Shown here: one piece after another, positions 23,516 to 28,867 of the stretch
How positions within the stretch are numbered: position 1 is the first letter of the stretch
How the letters are laid out: each line of letters starts with the position of its first letter
DNA from: Verrucomicrobia subdivision 3 bacterium UBA7542
Lineage (GTDB): Bacteria; Verrucomicrobiota; Verrucomicrobiia; Limisphaerales; UBA11358
Length of the DNA stretch: 28,867 bases
Direction: 5' to 3'
NCBI GenBank assembly: GCA_002479245.1
Contig: DLMG01000396.1
Location: 1 to 28,867 of the forward strand
Notes under the pieces: generated by a model
What the model saw: only the letters and a program-made list of their open reading frames with translations
The model's database searches: none
Told to the model about the DNA's origin: nothing
Program-made: the position numbers and the translations under genes

Positions 23516-24004
23516 TTATTGGTCGAAACAATCAATCACGGTTTTGAGCCAGATCAGTTCCATCCCAATCCGTTGCGGGGCCAGTTCCGGCGTCTCCTCG
23601 TCATTGGCCATGAGAATTTCAATGCAAAACGCGAGCAGCGGCTGCTGGTGATATCCCAGGAACATCCGTTCCACTGTCTCCCGCCACTCGAATTCCGAAA
23701 CGTCTTCCAGCTTTTCCAGCATCCGGGTGTTCGCCGCCTCGGCAAGTTCAATGATTTTTGGGCGCACGGCTTTCAGTCGTTTGCCCCGGGTGCGGGCCGC
23801 CGCCTCCCCAATCGTGGCGGCCAGCGGAATGAGCTGGCTGTTCGCTGCTTCCTGACCGAGTTGCTCATCGCACACGTGCAAATAAATGCCCAGCGCGGGC
23901 TGTTCCTCGAAAAATTGCTTCATCAGTGCAAGGGCCTCGTTCTCGCCCAGCGCACACTGGCGTTCCCAGACTTCAATGACGAGTTGCCGCGGAATCGTAT
24001 TCAT
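23516..24004 (-). CDS. Conserved-looking hypothetical protein, helical
   Basis: This protein of about 162 residues from ATG 24004 (MNTIPRQLVIEVWERQCALG) is rich in Glu, Leu and Ala with amphipathic helices (ENEALALMKQFFEEQPALGI, KIIELAEAANTRMLEKLED). It has no signal peptide, membrane segment or catalytic motif that I recognise. Near the end it carries FCIEILMANDEETPELAPQR and an IWLKTVIDCFDQ terminus. A start at 24055 would add 17 residues, but those derive from the CACGGCAAACC repeat and are doubtful. Both sides are repeat DNA, so context gives no hint. Confidence 0.55.
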   Translation of the reverse strand: MNTIPRQLVIEVWERQCALGENEALALMKQFFEEQPALGIYLHVCDEQLGQEAANSQLIPLAATIGEAAARTRGKRLKAVRPKIIELAEAANTRMLEKLEDVSEFEWRETVERMFLGYHQQPLLAFCIEILMANDEETPELAPQRIGMELIWLKTVIDCFDQ

Positions 24005-24034
24005 GGAAAAGGCAGACCGGGTCCGGCCGGCCAT

Positions 24035-24470
24035 GACGCGATTTTGCCACGGCAAACCGGTTTGGGGAGAAAAAAGAATTAAGAATCTTTGGTCAAATTG
24101 TCTGTGGACTATCGGCTACAATTTGAACAAAGGCGGGAAGCGAAGGCTAAAGGCTCCCGCCTTCATCGGATTTCGGCGCGGCAAGGAAGGCTGAAGGCTG
24201 AAGTGAAAGATCGTGTCTTTGCGTCCTTTGCGATCTTTTGTGGCTGATTCATCTGTACTACAATGACGAATATCTTTGTTTTCTTGGCAAAGAATTGGTC
24301 GCGAAAGAACGCAAAGAACACGAGAGAAGTAGCTTACATCTTTGCGTTCCTTGCGTTCTCTTGCGGTTATTCCCTGTGGTTGCGGCATAAGCCGCGCTGG
24401 GTTTATCCGCGTCCATCCGTGGTTGAAATTTGGGCGTCGCGGAGTTCCGCCCTCCGAATTCGCGTCAAAG
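24035..24470. repeat. Mosaic repeat-filled intergenic region upstream of the sigma factor gene
   Basis: Modules in order: CGCGATTTTGCCACGGCAAA (24038-24057); TCTGTGGACTATCGGCTACA (24101-24120); GGCGGGAAGCGAAGGC...GGCTCCCGCC with GGCAAGGAAGGCTGAAGGCTG (24131-24202); TTGCGTCCTTTGCGATC words; an inverted pair of AAAGAACGCAAAGAACACG (24304-24322) and TTTGCGTTCCTTGCGTTCTC (24341-24360); CGCGTCCATCCGTGG; and TGGGCGTCGCGGAGTTCCGC (24431-24450). No gene was found. Confidence 0.7.
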
Positions 24471-24519
24471 CATTTTTTCTTGTGCGGTTTTTCCGGCGGC
24501 GGGCATTACCTTATGAAAC

Positions 24520-26148
24520 GTGATGACTGACGATGCCGAATTATTAAGCCGCTACGCCGCCGACCAATCGGAGGATGCCTTCGCCGAATTGACCCGGCGG
24601 CACGTGGACCTCGTGCATTCCGCCGCGTTGCGGCTGATGAACGGCGACCTGCACGCCGCCCAAGATGTGACGCAGCAGGTATTCACGGAGGTCGCCCGGC
24701 AGGCGAAACGGCTGAGCCGGCATCCCGCCCTGGTCGGCTGGCTCTACACCACCACCCGGCAAATGGCGTTGCGGATGAATCGAACCGAGCAACGGCGCCA
24801 GGCGCGCGAACAGGAGGCCAATATGATGAATCAACTCCTCCATGACGACACGTCCCCGGCGGATTGGAACCGGCTCGGGCCGGTGATCGAGGACGCCATG
24901 CACGAACTGGACGACGAGGATCGCCATGCCGTCCTGCTCCGCTATTTTCAAAACAAAACCCTCAACGAAGTGGGCACGGCGTTGAATCTCACCGAAAACG
25001 CCGCGCGAATGCGCGTGGACCGCGCGCTGGACAAGCTGCGCGGCAAACTGGCCCGCCACGGCATCACCACCACGGCGGCGGCGCTGGCGGCGGTGATGGC
25101 CGCGAATGCCGTCCAGGCCGCGCCGGCCGGTCTGTCCGCCACGATTTCCGCCGCTGCCATTGCCGGCAGCGCCGTCCAGGCTTCAACCCTCATTGTCGCA
25201 ACCAAAACCATCGTTATGACCACATTACAAAAAACCATCGTTGCTGCGGCGTTGGCCGCCGCGGCCGGAACCGGAATTTACGCCGTCCACCAAAGCTCGC
25301 GCCTGCACGACCAGATCCAGACGCTCCAGCAGGAGCAGGCGCCGTTGACCGCGCAAATCCAGCAATTGCAGCAGGAACGCGGGCAGGCGGCCGGTCAACT
25401 GGCTGCGTTGCGGGACGAAAATGCACGGTTGAGATCCAACTCGACGCCGACCGAATTGTTGAAATTGCGCGGCCAGGTGGGGGCGCTACGGCAGAAGGCG
25501 GCGGAAAACAATCAGCCCGCCAGCGGGTTGGACAAAATGATGAGCGATCCCGCAATGAAGGAATATCTCCGCCAGGCGCAGAAGGAAAAACTCAGGTCCA
25601 TGTACGCCGATTTATTCAAGGAACTGAAGCTGACGCCGGAGCAGACGGACCAGTTCCTTCAGATAATGGGCGATATGGCGTCAAAGAGCATGGAACAAAT
25701 CGCCACTCCGGGGACTCCGAATCAGTCCGCCATCGATGCGCTCGCCGGTCTGGGGAGTCAGTTATACACATTGCTGGGCGATCAGGGGATGGCGCGGTTC
25801 AAGGAGTACAGCGACGAAATTCCCGCCCGGACCACCGTCACGTTGCTGAATGGCCAACTGGGTGACAATCCGCTCACCCCTGAGCAGAGTGCCCAACTGC
25901 TTCAGGTGGTCGAGGCCGAGCCGACGGATTTGACGCGCGGCATCACCGGCGCGCCGGACAAGGCGTTTCTGGGGTCCCAGGCGGACATTGATAATTTCCT
26001 GCAACAGGTGGCCCAGAGCAATCAGCGCATCCTGCAACAAGCCGGCAGTTTTCTCACCCCCGACCAATTGGCTGCGCTCAATGCGGAATTAACCAAAGCC
26101 ATCGAGGCCCGAAAACTCCAGGCCGCCGCCTTGATTCAAAAGCATTGA
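24520..26148 (+). CDS. ECF-type sigma-70 factor fused to a membrane/coiled-coil C-terminal domain
   Basis: This 542-residue protein has sigma region 2 at about residues 18-88 (DAFAELTRRHVDLVHSAALR, DVTQQVFTEVARQAKRLSRH, GWLYTTTRQMALR) and region 4 at about 122-178 (ELDDEDRHAVLLRYFQNKTL, NEVGTALNLTENAARMRVDR). An Ala-rich hydrophobic stretch (183-225) and a transmembrane helix (KTIVAAALAAAAGTGIYAV, 238-256) follow, then a Gln/Glu-rich coiled coil (about 258-330) and a helical tail with LTPEQ motifs. The tail probably lies across the membrane and could act as a built-in anti-sigma or sensor; this is inference from topology. The fusion replaces the separate anti-sigma gene usually next to ECF genes, and none is present. 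The start is GTG 24520 or ATG 24523. Confidence 0.88.
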   Translation: MMTDDAELLSRYAADQSEDAFAELTRRHVDLVHSAALRLMNGDLHAAQDVTQQVFTEVARQAKRLSRHPALVGWLYTTTRQMALRMNRTEQRRQAREQEANMMNQLLHDDTSPADWNRLGPVIEDAMHELDDEDRHAVLLRYFQNKTLNEVGTALNLTENAARMRVDRALDKLRGKLARHGITTTAAALAAVMAANAVQAAPAGLSATISAAAIAGSAVQASTLIVATKTIVMTTLQKTIVAAALAAAAGTGIYAVHQSSRLHDQIQTLQQEQAPLTAQIQQLQQERGQAAGQLAALRDENARLRSNSTPTELLKLRGQVGALRQKAAENNQPASGLDKMMSDPAMKEYLRQAQKEKLRSMYADLFKELKLTPEQTDQFLQIMGDMASKSMEQIATPGTPNQSAIDALAGLGSQLYTLLGDQGMARFKEYSDEIPARTTVTLLNGQLGDNPLTPEQSAQLLQVVEAEPTDLTRGITGAPDKAFLGSQADIDNFLQQVAQSNQRILQQAGSFLTPDQLAALNAELTKAIEARKLQAAALIQKH

Positions 26149-26159
26149 GCGGGAGGGCG

Positions 26160-26410
26160 GCAAGTGACGAGTGGCGAGTGACGGGTGACACGGCAGGAGT
26201 TGAGGGCTGATGGAACGGCTCGTCAGGCGCCTCGCCCCACCACCACAAGCAAGTGACACGTGGCAAGTGGCAGGTGGCATGAAACGGACCGGGAGAATCG
26301 CTAATATGCACTAATCCATCCTTCGCCAAGAAGCTATGGAGGACAGGTCAGCGCTGATGAGCGGCAAAAGGCGGTTAAACTTCTTTGCGTCTTTGTGCCT
26401 TGGTTGTTCA
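26160..26410. repeat. GTGACGGGTGAC / GTGGCAAGTGGC words and TTTGCGTCTTTGTGCC words
   Basis: AAGTGACGAGTGGCGAGTGA and ACACGTGGCAAGTGGCAGG belong to the GTGAC word family; GCGCCTCGCCCCACC echoes the module at 21752-21766; CTTTGCGTCTTTGTGCC at 26383-26399 closes the gap. No gene was found. Confidence 0.6.
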
Positions 26411-26421
26411 AATCATCCGGT

Positions 26422-27447
26422 TCAATGTTTGCCGGTCAGCCGGTCCACCAGGAAATCTTCGTAGGCGCCGAGGTCTTTCCACTGCGTGGCCACGTTGACC
26501 TGCCGCGCTTGCGGGTCGATGACCGTAAAACCGTCGTCGGTGACGCGAAGATTGAGCTTCTCCATCACGCACTGGTCCGGCCCGATGGCCAGATAGACGG
26601 CCACAGGGTCGAACAACGTGCTGCTGCGCTTGTCAGCCATGTCCGCCGGCAAGGTGGGCTGGTTGGCCAGCCAGATGCGATAGTTGGCGATGAGGTCGGC
26701 GACGTTGCGGTCAGTTGTATCGCGGACGCGCCGGTATCTGTCGCCGGTCAAGGTCACGAGGCCGCAGGTGTCGAGCGGCGTGATGGTGATGTCCCACGGG
26801 GCGGCAAAAACCTGCTGGCAGGCCTTGGGATCGGCCTTCACGTTCCATTCCGCCTGGGGTTGCTTCGCTCCGCCGTAACCCACGCGCACGCTGCCCTGCA
26901 TGCCCACGAACCGGGCATGTTGCGCAATGCGCGGCTCGCGTTTCAGCGCCTCGGCGATGTTCGGCATGGGGCCGATGCAAATCAACGTCACGGGTTGCGG
27001 CGAGTTCATTATCGTGTCAATGATGGCCTGCACGCCGTCGGCGCGGACTTTGCCCGGATAGGATTTGAGATCGTAGTCCTTGACCCACGCGGCCTGGCGG
27101 CCGTCGCCGTGCGGTGCGATGTCGAGGCCAACGCCCACGGGCACGTTGGTTCGCCCGGCGCGTTCGAGCAGTTTCGCGAGCAGCCGCGCGCGGTACTGCG
27201 CCTCGCCGTAATCGCCCACCACCAGTTTCAGGTCCAGCTCCGGCGATTTGAGCAGCAGGGCCAGCGCCCAGGTGTCGTCGATGTCATCGCCGATGTCCGT
27301 GTCGAGGATGACGGGGACGGGTGCGGGTTTGGCGGGTTGCGTTTCGGCGGCGCGGGCGGGCAGGGCGGTGAGCGTGAGGCCGAGCCAGAGCAGGCCAAGG
27401 CAGGCGCCGATCCGGCGAAGAGAGCAAAGTGGAGCAGGGGAGATCAT
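26422..27447 (-). CDS. Exported nucleoside hydrolase family protein
   Basis: This 341-residue protein has a signal peptide (LGLLWLGLTLTALPARA). Inosine-uridine-preferring nucleoside hydrolases split the N-glycosidic bond of nucleosides and hold Ca2+ with Asp clusters. Here the N-terminal cluster is DTDIGDDIDDTWAL (D49-D58), the central part includes VTLICIGPMPNIAEAL, and the C-terminal metal Asp is in TLFDPVAVYL. In characterised enzymes that last motif carries a His before the Asp (HDP/HDA); here it is Phe, so the acid His is absent and substrate or mechanism may differ. Export suggests scavenging of external nucleosides or related ribosides. It is a single gene flanked by repeats. Confidence 0.87.
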   Translation of the reverse strand: MISPAPLCSLRRIGACLGLLWLGLTLTALPARAAETQPAKPAPVPVILDTDIGDDIDDTWALALLLKSPELDLKLVVGDYGEAQYRARLLAKLLERAGRTNVPVGVGLDIAPHGDGRQAAWVKDYDLKSYPGKVRADGVQAIIDTIMNSPQPVTLICIGPMPNIAEALKREPRIAQHARFVGMQGSVRVGYGGAKQPQAEWNVKADPKACQQVFAAPWDITITPLDTCGLVTLTGDRYRRVRDTTDRNVADLIANYRIWLANQPTLPADMADKRSSTLFDPVAVYLAIGPDQCVMEKLNLRVTDDGFTVIDPQARQVNVATQWKDLGAYEDFLVDRLTGKH

Positions 27448-27494
27448 GGGAGGGAGGATGGCAGAAGCGGCGGGGAATTAAAGGCTAAAGGCGG

Positions 27495-27698
27495 AACAAA
27501 GGCGGGAAACGAAGGCTAAAGACTCCCGCCTTCATCGGATTTCGGCGCGGCAAGGAATGCTGAAGGCTGAAGGGCCGCGTAAAGGGCTTCGTCTCACGCG
27601 GTGGGAAACATCGAACTCCGATGAATCGCGAGCAGGCATCCGACATTCAACATCCAACATCGAATTGTCAGAGGGGGAATCAGGAGCCTCGCCCCACC
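27495..27698 (+). repeat. Mosaic repeat: GGCGGG/CCCGCC module, hairpin, ACATTCAACATCC module
   Basis: In order: AACAAAGGCGGGAAACGAAG to GCTGAAGGCTGAAGGG (27495-27574), hairpin arms CCGCGT (27575-27580) and ACGCGG (27596-27601), TGGGAAACATCGAAC, then the 56-nt block 27643-27698 identical to 21711-21766. The rest of 27448-27790 holds no gene. Confidence 0.8.
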
Positions 27699-27790
27699 CT
27701 GGTTCGCAAAGGCGGGCTTGCCTTGGTGATGGTTGTTCCGTTCAATAAGTGCAGACCGTGATGGTTCGCGGCGAGCCTGGTCCAATCTTT

Positions 27791-28528
27791 GTGATCGAAA
27801 CGCACCAACTGACCAAACTGTTCCGCGACCGGAAGCGCGGGGAGGTGCGCGCGGTGGATGGCATCAATTTCCGCTGCGAACCCGGGCGGATTTACGGGTT
27901 GCTGGGCGCCAACGGGGCCGGCAAAACCACCACGTTGCGGCTGCTGGCCACTCTGCTCAAACCCAGCTCGGGGACGATTTGGGTCGCGGGCTGTGACGCC
28001 GTCCGCGAGCCGGAAAAAGTTCGCGCCCGGATCGGGTTTCTCTCCACCGCCACGGCGTTGTACGGACGGCTGACGGCGCGGGAAACGGTCGAGTATTTCG
28101 GGCGGCTGCACGGCGTCGCCGAGGATTTGTTGCAGGGACGCATTCGTGAAGTGTTTTCCACGCTGGGGATGGGCGAATTCGAAGACCGCCGTTGCGACAA
28201 GCTTTCCAGCGGGATGAAACAGAAAGTGTCGATTGCCCGGACGCTGGTCCACGATCCGCCGGTAATGATCTTTGACGAGCCAACGCTGGGGCTGGACGTG
28301 ATGACGGCGCGCACCATCGTTCAGTTCATTCGCGATTGCCGGCAGAAGGGCAAGACCGTGATTGTTTCCACGCACGTGATGAGCGAGGCCGAGAAGCTTT
28401 GCGACCGGATCGGCATCATTGACCGCGGGCGGCTGTTGGTCGAAGGCACGCTGGCGGAACTGCGGACGCAATTCGGCGCGCCCGATCTGGAGGACATTTT
28501 TGTGCGGGCCGTGGAGGGCCGGCCATGA
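27791..28528 (+). CDS. ABC transporter ATP-binding protein, NatA/ABC-2 exporter type
   Basis: This 245-residue ATPase (from GTG 27791, [13 protein letters not shown]) powers a membrane exporter. Walker A is GANGAGKTT (39-47), the signature is [10 protein letters not shown], Walker B is [12 protein letters not shown] and the H-loop His is in STHVMSEAE. The Q-loop region reads [16 protein letters not shown] without the usual Gln, as in the Na+-exporter-like group of ABC-2 ATPases. The frame is open to GTG 27749 and ATG 27761, but those codons add residues not seen in the family. The stop overlaps the start of the permease gene (ATGA at 28525-28528), showing translational coupling. Confidence 0.9.
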   Translation: MIETHQLTKLFRDRKRGEVRAVDGINFRCEPGRIYGLLGANGAGKTTTLRLLATLLKPSSGTIWVAGCDAVREPEKVRARIGFLSTATALYGRLTARETVEYFGRLHGVAEDLLQGRIREVFSTLGMGEFEDRRCDKLSSGMKQKVSIARTLVHDPPVMIFDEPTLGLDVMTARTIVQFIRDCRQKGKTVIVSTHVMSEAEKLCDRIGIIDRGRLLVEGTLAELRTQFGAPDLEDIFVRAVEGRP

Positions 28529-28867
28529 ACTGGCGCGCCATCCGGATTGTTTATGGCAAGGAATTGCGCGATTCACTGCGCGACCGGCGCACGATTATTT
28601 CCATGATCGTGGTGCCCGTGCTGGCCATACCGTTGTTGATGTTTGGGGTCGGCACGCTGGTGTTCAAAACCGTGACGAAAGCGCGGCAGGAGATTCCGCA
28701 CGTGATGATCATCGGCGGCGAAAACTCGCCGAAAGTGCTTTCGGCACTGCGCGCGGCCAAGAGCCTCCAGATCGTCCCGGCGACCGCAGACTTCACGAAT
28801 CAGATTGTGGAGAAACGGGTCCGCGCCGTGGTGAAACTGCCGCCGGATTTCGACGCGGCGATCGCCC
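28525..28867 (+). CDS. ABC-2 type permease, 5' part (runs off the window)
   Basis: The gene starts at ATG 28525 ([20 protein letters not shown]) overlapping the ATPase stop, and stays open to the last base. Residues 27-47 (ISMIVVPVLAIPLLMFGVG) form a first membrane helix, followed by a soluble segment (VMIIGGENSPKVLSAL, VRAVVKLPPDFDAAIA) typical of the large extracytoplasmic loop of NatB-like ABC-2 permeases. Together with the upstream ATPase it makes a two-gene exporter. The substrate is unknown. Confidence 0.85.
   Translation, partial: MNWRAIRIVYGKELRDSLRDRRTIISMIVVPVLAIPLLMFGVGTLVFKTVTKARQEIPHVMIIGGENSPKVLSALRAAKSLQIVPATADFTNQIVEKRVRAVVKLPPDFDAAIA

Noticed and set aside
3520..27698. CRISPR array
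   Set aside because: The repeats are dispersed, of unequal length and without regular spacers; no cas genes are present.

Overview
The window looks like a chromosomal segment from a free-living, moderately GC-rich bacterium of the Verrucomicrobiota, probably the Pedosphaera/Limisphaera side. This placement is inferred. It rests on a PEP-CTERM anchored protein, a 'GloVer'-type tandem-repeat secreted protein, two secreted proteins ending in the same NRFYRA/QRFYRV-type C-terminal module, an ECF sigma factor fused to a membrane/coiled-coil tail, and very many dispersed intergenic repeats. No rRNA, tRNA or CRISPR array was seen.

Layout. 0-5 kb: a stand-alone response regulator, a broken DUF4160 gene followed by its usual partner DUF2442, a secreted class-C beta-lactamase-like serine hydrolase, and a secreted trypsin-like protease. 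5-11.7 kb: a defence island holding a Vsr-type endonuclease with a repeat inserted in frame, a truncated HicBA pair, a MazEF-like pair, a two-TM Mrr-type nuclease with a zinc finger, a small XRE regulator with a palindromic operator, a PD-(D/E)XK nuclease-helicase (DUF2075), and a convergent cytosine-5 DNA methyltransferase. Short 5'-end fossils of vsr-like genes lie between these modules on the minus strand. 11.8-19.5 kb: envelope and secreted proteins, namely a membrane protein, a PEP-CTERM protein, a GloVer repeat protein, a cohesin-like protein, an RCC1-repeat protein and a parallel beta-helix protein. 20-28.9 kb: a PRC-barrel/BON periplasmic protein, an S41-type peptidase, an unknown protein, the ECF sigma factor with membrane tail, a secreted nucleoside hydrolase, and an ABC transporter (ATPase plus a permease cut by the window end).

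The most coherent candidate system is the trio XRE regulator (8094-8333), nuclease-helicase (8339-10339) and convergent C5 methyltransferase (10370-11683). Its gene order and autoregulatory palindrome resemble a controller (C-protein) restriction-modification system, but the 'restriction' slot holds a nuclease fused to a helicase. Vsr, which repairs T:G mismatches arising from 5-methylcytosine deamination, fits the same neighbourhood.

The second theme is repeats. Nearly every intergenic gap is filled by mosaic elements built from a limited set of modules that keep a fixed order, including a hairpin whose stem shows a compensatory change between copies. One repeat sits inside the vsr reading frame, and others extend or blur gene starts.
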